Assembly: GCF_000620645.1 (NCBI RefSeq)
Contig: NZ_JIAV01000018.1
Location: 124,001 to 188,000 of the forward strand
From: Nocardioides sp. URHA0032
Lineage (GTDB): Bacteria > Actinomycetota > Actinomycetes > Propionibacteriales > Nocardioidaceae
DNA: 64,000 nt
Direction: 5' to 3'
Numbering within the stretch: position 1 is the stretch's first letter; every line of letters begins with the position of its first letter. Below the pieces are notes generated by a model, which saw nothing but the letters and a program-made list of their open reading frames with translations, was not told the DNA's origin and ran no database searches. This document shows, in pieces, positions 17,276 to 24,430 of this stretch. A program made the position numbers and the translations under genes.

Positions 17276-17457
17276 GCGAGCGCGCCGTACCCTTCCACTG
17301 CCCGTACTGCGGCGGGGAGGACCTGCGTCCGCACGAGGTCGTGTCCGAGTCCGGCGAGGTCTCCTCTCCCCACGGGAGCTGGGACTGCCGCGGGTGCCAG
17401 CGCGCGTTCTCGCTGAAGCTGATCGGCCTGCTGCGGCCCAGCGGAGGTGCCGCATGA
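17272..17457 (+). CDS. Small zinc-ribbon protein of the sulfur operon
   Basis: A 61-residue protein with CPYC at 10-13 and CRGC at 39-42, a classic four-cysteine zinc-ribbon or rubredoxin-like arrangement, followed by a hydrophobic SLKLIGLL tail. It is wedged between sir and cysH with 4-bp overlaps at both ends (GTGA and ATGA), so it should be made in step with both enzymes. Similar tiny genes sit between sir and cysH in other actinomycetes. Its role is not established; a redox or assembly accessory of sulfite or APS reductase is a reasonable guess. Start GTG 17272 is fixed by the overlap. Confidence 0.8.
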   Translation: MSERAVPFHCPYCGGEDLRPHEVVSESGEVSSPHGSWDCRGCQRAFSLKLIGLLRPSGGAA

Positions 17458-18200
17458 CCGCCGCCACGACGATCAACGCGCGGAACAACCGGGGCACGCA
17501 GACCGCGGGCCGGTCGCCCGAGGAGCTGCGCGAGCTGGTCTCGCACTGGGGCGCGGAGCTCGAGCTGGCACCCGCCGAGGACATCATCGAGTGGGCGGTC
17601 GCGACGTTCGGCGCGCGGTTCTGCGTGACCTCCTCGATGGGCGACGCCGTGCTCGCCGACATCGCCTCGAAGGTCGCCCCCCAGATCGACGTGGTGTTCC
17701 TCGACACCGGCTACCACTTCGTCGAGACGATCGGCACCCGCGACGCCGTGCAGGCGACGATGCCGGTCAACCTGGTCACGATCACGCCGGTGCAGTCGGT
17801 GGGCGAGCAGGACGCGACGTACGGCAAGGACCTCTACCGGACCGACCCCGACCTGTGCTGCAAGCTGCGCAAGGTCCAGCCGCTGGCCGACTCCCTCGAC
17901 GGCTACGACGCCTGGGCCACCGGCCTGCGTCGCGCGGAGACGCACAACCGGGTCATCGCGCCGGTGATCGGCTGGGACGCCAAGAAGGGCAAGGTCAAGG
18001 TGTCCCCGCTCGCCCGCTGGTCCAACGAGCAGGTCGACAGCTACATCGCCGAGCACGGCATCCTGGTGAACCCGCTCGTGTACGACGGCTACCCGTCGAT
18101 CGGGTGCTGGCCGTGCACGCGCCGCGTGGCTCCCGGCGAGGACCCGCGCAGCGGGCGCTGGGCCGGCACCAACAAGACCGAGTGCGGGATCCACTCATGA
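17454..18200 (+). CDS. cysH: Adenylylsulfate (APS) reductase
   Basis: A 248-residue CysH-family reductase converting APS to sulfite. Iron-sulfur cysteines CC at 135-136 (DLCCKLRK) and CxxC at 218-221 (GCWPCTR) mark the [4Fe-4S] APS-specific type rather than the cluster-free PAPS type. The catalytic cysteine is C244 in the C-terminal KTECGIHS. GGAGG lies 8 nt upstream of the ATG, which overlaps the zinc-ribbon stop (ATGA). The ATP sulfurylase genes cysD/cysN, often next in actinobacterial operons, are not here, so APS must be made by genes elsewhere. Confidence 0.95.
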   Translation: MTAATTINARNNRGTQTAGRSPEELRELVSHWGAELELAPAEDIIEWAVATFGARFCVTSSMGDAVLADIASKVAPQIDVVFLDTGYHFVETIGTRDAVQATMPVNLVTITPVQSVGEQDATYGKDLYRTDPDLCCKLRKVQPLADSLDGYDAWATGLRRAETHNRVIAPVIGWDAKKGKVKVSPLARWSNEQVDSYIAEHGILVNPLVYDGYPSIGCWPCTRRVAPGEDPRSGRWAGTNKTECGIHS

Positions 18201-18280
18201 CCCGCCCCCACCAGCCCGGCAGCGTGGCCGAGCTCAACTCAACCGTCACAGCACGCACCGCGAAGGAGGCAGTGAGATGA
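18197..18280 (+). CDS. 27-codon ORF bridging cysH and sirB, doubtful
   Basis: A short ORF (starts MTRPHQPGSV) whose ATG overlaps the cysH stop and whose TGA overlaps the sirB start, both as ATGA. It has no recognisable family. The chain of overlaps would carry ribosomes from cysH to sirB, so it may act only as a coupling element. The AAGGAGG ribosome site for sirB lies inside it. It could equally be chance; codon content alone cannot decide. Confidence 0.3.
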   Translation: MTRPHQPGSVAELNSTVTARTAKEAVR

Positions 18281-19020
18281 CTGCTCCCGCTCTGGTGGCC
18301 CTGGCTCACGGCAGTCGTGACCCCCGGTCCGCCGCGACCATCAAGGCACTCGTCAGCGAGGTCAAGGCGATGCGCCCCGACCTCAAGGTCGAGGCCGCGT
18401 TCCTCGAGCTGTCGAAGCCGTCGTTCCAGACGGTGGTCGACCGCCTGGTCCGGGGCGGGCACGACGAGATCGTCGTCGTCCCGCTGCTGCTGACGGACGC
18501 CTACCACGCGAAGGTGGACGTCCCGTCGGCCGTGGCCGAGGCGCAGGCGCGGCACGAGGGGCTGCAGGTCCGCGCGACCCGGATCCTCGGCCTGGAGACG
18601 CAGTTCCTCGAGGTCCTGGACGTGCGGATGCGCGAGGCGCTCCGCTCGGCGCGGGTCCGCGAGCTCGACGCGCTGGTGCTGGCGGCGGCCGGCTCCAGCG
18701 ACCCGCTCGCCAACCAGGCCGTGGCCCGGCTGGCCCGGGTGTGGGGCTCGCGGCACAGGCTGCCCGTGACCGCGGCGTTCGCCTCCTCGTCGCCGCCGGC
18801 GACCGGCGAGGCCGTGCGCGCCTTCCGCGCGGAGGGCCGCCGCCACATCGCGGTCGCGTCCCTGTTCCTCGCGCCCGGCTTCCTGCCGGACCGCGCCGCC
18901 GAGCTCGCCGTCGAGGCCGGCGCCATCGCGGTGTCCGAGCCGCTCGGCGCCCACCCCGAGCTCGCGCGCGCCGTGCTGGCCCGGTACGCCGTCGGCGCGG
19001 TCGAGCTGGTCCCGGTCTGA
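18277..19020 (+). CDS. sirB: Sirohydrochlorin ferrochelatase, CbiX-like double domain
   Basis: A 247-residue protein made of two CbiX/SirB repeats. The first has the metal-site motif LAHGSRDP (His11); the second has AAAGSSDP, where the histidine is replaced, so only one site is likely active. It inserts iron into sirohydrochlorin to make siroheme, the cofactor of the sulfite reductase at the head of the operon, which explains its place. GAAGGAGGC provides a strong ribosome site. The final GTC-TGA codons are part of the palindromic repeat that follows. Confidence 0.88.
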   Translation: MTAPALVALAHGSRDPRSAATIKALVSEVKAMRPDLKVEAAFLELSKPSFQTVVDRLVRGGHDEIVVVPLLLTDAYHAKVDVPSAVAEAQARHEGLQVRATRILGLETQFLEVLDVRMREALRSARVRELDALVLAAAGSSDPLANQAVARLARVWGSRHRLPVTAAFASSSPPATGEAVRAFRAEGRRHIAVASLFLAPGFLPDRAAELAVEAGAIAVSEPLGAHPELARAVLARYAVGAVELVPV

Positions 19021-19021
19021 C

Positions 19022-19063
19022 GCCGAGTCGGCGCAGTCTCAGCTGAGACTGCGCCGACTCGGC
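19022..19063. repeat. Perfect 42-nt palindrome, terminator-like, family copy 1
   Basis: A perfect inverted repeat with 21-nt arms (outer GCCGAGTCGGCGCAG, centre CTCAGCTGAG). It starts right after the sirB stop and would form a very stable hairpin. A relative sits at 23194-23266. Shared sequence begins at GTCTGACGCCGAG, so it includes the stop codon of each upstream gene. Confidence 0.85.
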
Positions 19064-19108
19064 ACTTGGAGACAGGACCCCGGCACCTGAGGCGGAGGCG
19101 CAGCAGCC

Positions 19109-19132
19109 GCCCGCATTCCTAGCGTTGCGGGC
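19109..19132 (+). promoter_or_regulatory. Inverted repeat and leaderless -10 box of the alr operon
   Basis: GCCCGCA and TGCGGGC flank 10 nt that include TAGCGT (19120-19125), a good -10 box ending 7 nt before the ATG at 19133. The inverted repeat therefore encloses the -10 region and ends at the predicted transcription start, a good place for an operator. Confidence 0.5.
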
Positions 19133-19216
19133 ATGACCATCCTGCTGTCCAACACGCTCGGCTCAGTGTCGCCCGTCGAGGTGGCGCGCCACGTGCGAGC
19201 GGCGGTGGCCGCGTGA
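19133..19216 (+). CDS. Leaderless 27-residue upstream ORF coupled to alr
   Basis: The ORF encodes MTILLSNTLGSVSP... and ends AAVAA. Its TGA overlaps the alr GTG (GTGA). A -10 box 7 nt before its ATG implies that the transcript begins at this codon. I recognise no family. It may be a leader that delivers ribosomes to the weak GTG of alr, or a small functional peptide. Residues after Ser13 (VEVARHVRAAVAA) could form an amphipathic helix. Confidence 0.45.
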   Translation: MTILLSNTLGSVSPVEVARHVRAAVAA

Positions 19217-20355
19217 TCGGCGTCGCGGCCGCGGACCGTGGCCGGAGCCCCGGCGCCCCCCGCCTCGACATCGACCTCGCGGCGGTGGCCGAGAACACCC
19301 GGGTGCTCGCGTCCCGGGCCAGCGGGGAGCTGATGGCGGTCGTGAAGGCGGACGGCTTCGGGCACGGCGCCGTCGACCTCGCCCGCACCGCGCTGGCCCA
19401 CGGGGCCACCCGCCTCGGGGTCACGAGCCTCGACGAGGCCTGGCCGCTGCTCGACCTCGGCGTACCGGTGCTGAGCTGGCTGAACCCGGTCGACGCGGAC
19501 TTCGCGGCCGCCACGTTCCGAGGCGTCCAGGTGGCGGTCCCCTCGCTGCAGCACCTGTCGGCGGTCGCCGCCGCCCCCGGCCGGACCCGGGTGCACCTGC
19601 ACGTCGACGCCGGGATGGCGCGCGACGGTGCCGACCCGGCCGGCTGGGCACACCTGTGCCGTACGGCGCGGCGGGCCGAGCGGCGCGGCGAGGTCGAGGT
19701 GGTCGGCGTGATGGGGCACCTCGGCTGTGCCGACGTGCCGGACGACGAGTGCAACGCGCTGGCCCGCACCCGCTTCGTCTGGGCGCTCGAGCACGCGCGC
19801 GCCGCGGGGCTCCGGCCGCGCGACCGGCATCTCGCGGCCACGGCCGCGACCCTCACCGACCCGCGCACCCACCACACGATGAGCCGGGTCGGCGCCGGCC
19901 TGGTCGGGATCGACCCGTCCCGGACCACGCCCCTGCGGGCGGCGATGACCCTCACGGCGCCGGTGATCTCCGTCCGCCGGGTGCGGGCGGGCACCCCGAT
20001 CGGCTACGGGCACGCGCACCGCACCAGCGCCCCGACGAACCTCGCCCTCGTGCCGCTGGGGTACGCCGACGGCCTGCCGCGCGCCGCGTCGGGCCGCGCG
20101 CAGGTGCTGGTGCGGGGCGTGCGGCGGCCGGTCGTCGGCACCCTCTCGATGGACCAGCTCGTGGTCGACCTCGGCCAGCGGGGCGTCGACCTCGGCGAGA
20201 CGGTGACCGTGTTCGGTCCCGGCGACGCCGGCGAGCCCACCGTCGCCGAGTGGGCCGCCTGGGCGGGCACCATCGAGCACGAGATCGTCACCGGCATCGG
20301 CTCCCGCGTGGCGCGGCGGGTCCGCTCGGTGCCACACCTGCGGAGCCTCCCGTGA
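19213..20355 (+). CDS. alr: Alanine racemase
   Basis: A 380-residue fold-type III PLP racemase making D-alanine from L-alanine for peptidoglycan. The PLP lysine is K45 in AVVKADGFGHGA; the second catalytic base is the tyrosine of GYADG. Two family positions deviate: the usual AYGHG tyrosine is Phe (GFGHG), and the RPGxxxYG stretch reads RVGAGLVG. The start is the GTG overlapping the leader ORF; the first 15 residues are variable, so translation might begin slightly later. The stop overlaps ddl (GTGA). A dedicated alr-ddl pair outside the main cell-wall cluster may be a second copy; substrate (Ala or another small amino acid) is not proven. Confidence 0.88.
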   Translation: MIGVAAADRGRSPGAPRLDIDLAAVAENTRVLASRASGELMAVVKADGFGHGAVDLARTALAHGATRLGVTSLDEAWPLLDLGVPVLSWLNPVDADFAAATFRGVQVAVPSLQHLSAVAAAPGRTRVHLHVDAGMARDGADPAGWAHLCRTARRAERRGEVEVVGVMGHLGCADVPDDECNALARTRFVWALEHARAAGLRPRDRHLAATAATLTDPRTHHTMSRVGAGLVGIDPSRTTPLRAAMTLTAPVISVRRVRAGTPIGYGHAHRTSAPTNLALVPLGYADGLPRAASGRAQVLVRGVRRPVVGTLSMDQLVVDLGQRGVDLGETVTVFGPGDAGEPTVAEWAAWAGTIEHEIVTGIGSRVARRVRSVPHLRSLP

Positions 20356-21290
20356 GGACCCGGGTCGCCGTGATCGGTGGCGGCCAGAGCGCCGAGCACG
20401 ACGTCTCCCTCGCCTCGGCCGCCTCGGTCGCTGCCGCGCTGGACCCCTCGTCGTACGAGGCGGTCCCCCTCACCATCGGTCGCGACGGGACGTGGCGGGA
20501 CCGGCGCCTGCGGCCGATCGGGTTCAGCGGGGCAGCCCAGGTGCTGCGCAGCTGTGACGTCGTGTTCCCGGTCGTGCACGGACCGAGGGGCGAGGACGGC
20601 GCCCTGGCGGCGCTGTGCGAGCTCGCCGGCCTCCCGTACGTCGGCTCGGGCGTCCGGTCCGGCGCCCTCGCCATGGACAAGTGGGCGACCAAGCTCGTCG
20701 CGGGCGCGATCGGGATCGCGACGGCGCCCGGTGTGCTCGTCACGGCAGCGACGGCCGACCACCTCGGCTGGAGCGGCCCGGTCGTCGTGAAGCCGGTAGC
20801 GGCGGGCTCCAGCCACGGGGTCGCGCTCGTCGACTCCGCGGAGGGACTGCGCCCGGCGCTCGACGCCGCGCTGGCGCTCGACGACCGGGTGCTGGTCGAG
20901 GACGTCGTGAGCGGGCGCGAGATAGACGTGGGCGTGCTGCGCTGCGCCGACGGCACGGTGGTCGCCGCCCCGGCGCTCGAGATCGTCGTCGACGGGCTCT
21001 TCGACCACGACACCAAGTACGGCGGGCACGCCGACCTGCGGGTCCCTGCGGCGCTCGAGGAGGTCGACGCGAAGGCGCTCGGGGCGGCGGCGCTCGCGGC
21101 GTACGACGCCCTCGGCTGCTCCGGCGTCGCCCGGGTGGACTTCTTCCTGACCGAGGACGGACCGGTGCTGAACGAGGTGAACACGGTGCCCGGGATGACC
21201 GAGCACTCGCAGGTGCCGCGGATGTTCGCGGCGGCGGGACTGTCCTACCCGGAGCTGCTCGACGAGCTGGTCCGCGGCGCACACCGGTGA
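20352..21290 (+). CDS. ddl: D-alanine--D-alanine ligase, short form
   Basis: A 312-residue ATP-grasp ligase joining two D-alanines. The Glu-Ser-Tyr triad is visible: Glu15 (GGQSAEHDVS), the serine of AGSSHGVA and the Tyr of FDHDTKYGG, with HGPRGEDG and NEVNTVPGMTEHSQVPRMF also conserved. A KY in the omega loop favours D-Ala-D-Ala over the lactate-type VanA loop. It is shorter than the roughly 350-370 residues common in actinomycete Ddl. GTG start overlaps the alr stop. The two-component genes start 25 bp downstream on the same strand. Confidence 0.87.
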   Translation: MRTRVAVIGGGQSAEHDVSLASAASVAAALDPSSYEAVPLTIGRDGTWRDRRLRPIGFSGAAQVLRSCDVVFPVVHGPRGEDGALAALCELAGLPYVGSGVRSGALAMDKWATKLVAGAIGIATAPGVLVTAATADHLGWSGPVVVKPVAAGSSHGVALVDSAEGLRPALDAALALDDRVLVEDVVSGREIDVGVLRCADGTVVAAPALEIVVDGLFDHDTKYGGHADLRVPAALEEVDAKALGAAALAAYDALGCSGVARVDFFLTEDGPVLNEVNTVPGMTEHSQVPRMFAAAGLSYPELLDELVRGAHR

Positions 21291-21315
21291 GCCGCGCATC
21301 TGGTGTGATGTCCGC

Positions 21316-22533
21316 GTGAAGAGCTGGCAGCGCTGGACCCCCGACGCCATCGTCGGCGTCGTCGTACTGCTGGCCGGCCTGGCGCAGATCCGCGGGAACG
21401 TCTACTTCGGCCTCGACGCCGCCCCGATCGCCGTCGTCGTCGGCATCGCCGCCGCGGCCGGCCTCTTCCGTGCCGCGCCGGGTGTGGCGCTGGCGATCGC
21501 CTGGTGCGTGGGCGCGGTCCAGGTGACGACCGGCACCTACATGATGCTGGTCGAGGGGGCGTTCGCGCTGGTCGCCTTCGGCTGCGCGCGCTGGGGCAGT
21601 GCCGCCACCGTCTGGCTGAGCGGCCTCTCGATCCCGGCCAGCACGGCGATCGCGCTCTGGTGGCTCGACTCCGACGTGCTGCTCTACACCCTGGACCAGG
21701 TGCGGCTGCAGTCCCTGGTCGACCTCGCCCGCCGGACCGACAGCTGGCGGCCGACCGTCGGGTTCCTGCTGTTCGCGCTGCTCCTCGCGCCCTGGCTGCT
21801 CGGCCTGGTGCTGCGCTTCTTCGCCCGGTCGGAGGACTCGCGTCGGTCGCAGGCGGCCGCCGAGGCCGAGCGCGACCAGGCCGAGGAGATCGCCCGGCTC
21901 CGCGAGCAGCAGGCCCAGCTCGCCCGCGACGTGCACGACGTGGTGGGCCACTCGCTCGCGGTGATCCTCGCCCAGGCCGAATCGGCGCAGTATCTCGACG
22001 AGGTCGATACGCAGGGGCTCAAGCGCACGATGGCGAACATCGCGACCTCGGCCCGCACTTCGCTCGACGACGTGCGCCAGGTGCTGACGACGACGTCAGG
22101 CGACACCGCGCAGCGCGCCCGGCACGCCGACCTCGACAGCCTGGTCGAGGGTGTGCGCGCGAGCGGCCACGAGGTGCTCTCGCACGAGGTCGGGGTGTCG
22201 CACCCGCTGCCGCCGGAGCTGGAGGTGGTGGCGTTCCGCGTGCTCCAGGAGATGCTCACCAACGCGATCAAGCACGGCCGCCGCGACCAGCCGATCCGGG
22301 TGGAGCGGCACTGGGAGGGTGACCTGCGCATCGAGGTCGAGAACGCCGTCGATGACGCCCCCGAGGAGACCCAGCCCCTCCAGCTGCAGAGCCAGGTCGC
22401 ACCGGGCGGGCAGGGCATCGACGGCATGCAGCGCCGGCTCCAGGCCGTGGGCGGGCGGCTCGACGTACGGCGCCGCCTCGAGCCGCCGACGTTCACCGCG
22501 ACTGCGTGGGTGCCGCTGAGGGCCCAGGCATGA
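21316..22533 (+). CDS. NarL-type sensor histidine kinase
   Basis: A 405-residue kinase with about five N-terminal membrane segments (residues 10-170), a short coiled region rich in Glu/Arg (172-200), and a HisKA_3 domain with phospho-acceptor His207 in ARDVHDVVGHSLAVI. The ATPase region has MLTNAIKHG and GQGIDGMQRRL but a short G box, as in this family. It lacks an extracellular domain, so it may sense the membrane itself. GTG start; stop overlaps the regulator's ATG (ATGA). It lies downstream of alr-ddl, which invites a link to envelope stress, but kinase type differs from VanS. Confidence 0.9.
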   Translation: MKSWQRWTPDAIVGVVVLLAGLAQIRGNVYFGLDAAPIAVVVGIAAAAGLFRAAPGVALAIAWCVGAVQVTTGTYMMLVEGAFALVAFGCARWGSAATVWLSGLSIPASTAIALWWLDSDVLLYTLDQVRLQSLVDLARRTDSWRPTVGFLLFALLLAPWLLGLVLRFFARSEDSRRSQAAAEAERDQAEEIARLREQQAQLARDVHDVVGHSLAVILAQAESAQYLDEVDTQGLKRTMANIATSARTSLDDVRQVLTTTSGDTAQRARHADLDSLVEGVRASGHEVLSHEVGVSHPLPPELEVVAFRVLQEMLTNAIKHGRRDQPIRVERHWEGDLRIEVENAVDDAPEETQPLQLQSQVAPGGQGIDGMQRRLQAVGGRLDVRRRLEPPTFTATAWVPLRAQA

Positions 22534-23192
22534 GCGACGACATCGGCGTGCTGCTCGTCGACGACCAGGACCTGTTCCGCGAGGGCGTCCGGGTGATCGT
22601 CGACGCCCAGGAGGGGATGACGGTCGTCGGCGCGGCCGGCGACGGTCTCGAGGCCGTGCAACTGGTCGACGAGCTCGAGCCGGACGTGGTGCTGATGGAC
22701 ATCCGGATGCCGGAGCTGGACGGCGTCGAGGCGACCCGCCAGATCTTCCAGCCGGACCGGGCGGCCCGGCGGTCGAAGCCGGTGCGCGTCGTCGTGCTCA
22801 CGACCTTCAACCTCGACGACCGCGCCGCCACCGCGATCAGGTACGGCGCCAGCGGCTTCCTGCTCAAGGGCACCACCCCGGTGATGCTGGCCGACGCGAT
22901 CCGCACCGTGCACGCCGGCAACGCCGTGCTCGCGCCGAGCGACCTGTCGACGCTGCTCGACGGCCAGTTCCGCAGCCGGACCCCCACGCCGGCGGCGTAC
23001 CAGGGCCTCACCGAGAAGGAGCGCGAGGTCTTCGCCGCGGTGGCGCGGGGCCTGTCGAACACCGAGATCGGCGAGCAGATCTTCGCCAGCGAGTCGACCG
23101 TGAAGACCCATGTCGGCGCGATCCTGCGCAAGCTCGGCCTGCGCGACCGGGTGCAGATCGTGGTGTTCGCCCACGAGCACGGCCTCGTCTGA
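22530..23192 (+). CDS. LuxR/NarL-family response regulator
   Basis: A 220-residue regulator: receiver domain 1-130 with phospho-acceptor Asp57 (VVLMDIRMPELDG), acidic pair at 11-12, and a LuxR helix-turn-helix at about 155-215 (LTEKEREVFAAVARGLSNTEIGE). It is the partner of the preceding kinase by 4-bp overlap. Between the receiver's helix 4 and strand 5 the DNA reads TTFNLDDRAATAIRYGASGFLLKGT, typical of the family. Its target genes are unknown; alr-ddl upstream is one candidate. Its last codon and stop are included in the repeat that follows. Confidence 0.92.
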   Translation: MSDDIGVLLVDDQDLFREGVRVIVDAQEGMTVVGAAGDGLEAVQLVDELEPDVVLMDIRMPELDGVEATRQIFQPDRAARRSKPVRVVVLTTFNLDDRAATAIRYGASGFLLKGTTPVMLADAIRTVHAGNAVLAPSDLSTLLDGQFRSRTPTPAAYQGLTEKEREVFAAVARGLSNTEIGEQIFASESTVKTHVGAILRKLGLRDRVQIVVFAHEHGLV

Positions 23193-23193
23193 C

Positions 23194-23266
23194 GCCGAGT
23201 CGGCGCCATCTCAGCTGAGACCGCGCCGAGTCGGCGCCATCTCAGCTGAGTCTGCGCCGACTCGGC
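23194..23266. repeat. Palindromic repeat family copy 2, tandem form
   Basis: A 26-nt unit (GCCGAGTCGGCGC + CATCTCAGCTGAG) occurs at 23194-23219 and 23225-23250, and is closed by an inverted arm at 23251-23266. The last unit and arm form a 42-nt imperfect palindrome like the one at 19022. It fills the gap between two convergent genes and can terminate both. Confidence 0.8.
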
Positions 23267-23273
23267 GGGGGGA

Positions 23274-23654
23274 TCAGCCGACGAGCCGCTCCATCAGGTG
23301 CTCGAGCTGGCGCGCCGGGTCGTCGGTGACGCCTCCGTGCACCGGTCCGGGCTGGAGCACGGTGCTGCGCGGCGCCTTGAGGAACCCGAAGCGCTGCCCG
23401 ATCGGCTTGTCCGAGGCCGCACCACCTCGTCCGTCGCCGGCGCACACACCCTCGACGAAGCCGAGCGCCTCGCAGACCTGGTCCAGGTCGAGCCGCGGGT
23501 CGAAGGCCCGGAGCCGCTCCCGGTCGACGCGCCACGCGACGTCCAGGAAGTCGGTCGCCTGGCAGTAGAGCACGACGCCGACGTTCACGAACTCCTCGCG
23601 GTCCACGCGCGGCACGCAGCGGAGCACGACGTACTGGTAGGCGAGCTTGCTCAT
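23274..23654 (-). CDS. DUF3037 family protein
   Basis: A 126-residue protein of the DUF3037 type (MSKLAYQYVVLRCVPRVDREEFVNVGVVLY, then FDPRLDLDQV). Function is unknown. The family is repeatedly found next to the HipA-like kinase encoded immediately upstream, and here the two overlap by 4 bp (ATGA), so they are made together and probably interact. The Met at 23652-23654 is preferred because of this overlap and because homology starts there. It is the last gene of the minus-strand chain. Confidence 0.8.
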   Translation of the reverse strand: MSKLAYQYVVLRCVPRVDREEFVNVGVVLYCQATDFLDVAWRVDRERLRAFDPRLDLDQVCEALGFVEGVCAGDGRGGAASDKPIGQRFGFLKAPRSTVLQPGPVHGGVTDDPARQLEHLMERLVG

Positions 23655-24430
23655 CGGGCGGCCGCCTCTGCCGGATCCTGGGGCAGCCACTGGCTGGTCC
23701 CCAGCCGGGCGGTCAGGAACCTCACGTAGGCGGCGCGCAGGGCCTCCGGGGTCTCGGCGCCGGGGACCGGCTCGAGCCAGCTGTCCGGGACGAGCGCGAG
23801 GATCTCCGTGAACGCGTGCTCGTCGAGCAGGCCGCGGATCTCCCCGTCCGCCTTCGGCAGGTCATGGGCGTAGGAAAGCAGCACGTGGTCGTCCGGGCTC
23901 CAGGGCTGGTTCGCGAACCGGGCGGGGTCGGTGATCCCTCCGGGCCAGGCATGGTGGAAGTAGAGCGCGGCGCCATGGTCGATCACCCAGAGGTCGCCGT
24001 GCCAGAACAACAGGTTCGGGTTGCGCCAGGAGCGGTCGACGTTCGCCGTGAACGCGTCCAGCCACAGCACCTTCGACGCCACGCCCTCCCCCGTGGGCAG
24101 CTCACCGTCGAAGCCGAACGCCCCCGGCAGGAAGTCCACGCCCAGGTTGAGGCCCGGGCTGGCGTTCAGCAGGTCCTGGACCTCCTCGTCGGCCTCGTAG
24201 CGGGCGATCTCGGGGTCCAGGTCGAGCGCGACGAGGGTCGGCGTGCGCAGGCCGATCCGGCGCGCCAGCTCACCCACGACCACTTCGGCGACCAGGACGC
24301 GCACGCCCTGGCCGGCGCCGCGGAACTTGCAGACGTAGGTGCCGAGGTCGTCGCCCTCGACGATGCCGGGCAGGCTGCCGCCCTCGCGCAGCGGGGTGAC
24401 GTAGCGGGTCACGGCGACGGTCGGGATCAC
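23651..24430 (-). CDS. HipA-like kinase (HipA_2 type)
   Basis: A 259-residue protein with the reduced HipA-like kinase fold. Lys35 (TYVCKF) sits in the expected ATP-contacting strand, D132 and N137 in VDRSWRNPNLL resemble the catalytic loop, and the DFG-like metal site is IDHGA (Asp151). It lacks the HipA N-terminal subdomain and there is no HipB-type DNA-binding partner, so it is not a standard hipBA toxin pair. The GTG start overlaps the PPK2 stop (GTGA). Its substrate is unknown; neighbours PPK2 and DUF3037 are the only context. Confidence 0.8.
   Translation of the reverse strand: MIPTVAVTRYVTPLREGGSLPGIVEGDDLGTYVCKFRGAGQGVRVLVAEVVVGELARRIGLRTPTLVALDLDPEIARYEADEEVQDLLNASPGLNLGVDFLPGAFGFDGELPTGEGVASKVLWLDAFTANVDRSWRNPNLLFWHGDLWVIDHGAALYFHHAWPGGITDPARFANQPWSPDDHVLLSYAHDLPKADGEIRGLLDEHAFTEILALVPDSWLEPVPGAETPEALRAAYVRFLTARLGTSQWLPQDPAEAAAR

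Noticed and set aside
19213..23192. Vancomycin-resistance (van) cluster
   Set aside because: No vanH, vanX or VanY gene; the ligase keeps the KY omega-loop of D-Ala-D-Ala type and the two-component system is NarL-type, not VanRS.
23651..24430. Classical hipBA toxin-antitoxin pair
   Set aside because: No HipB-like DNA-binding protein is adjacent and the kinase lacks the HipA N-terminal subdomain.
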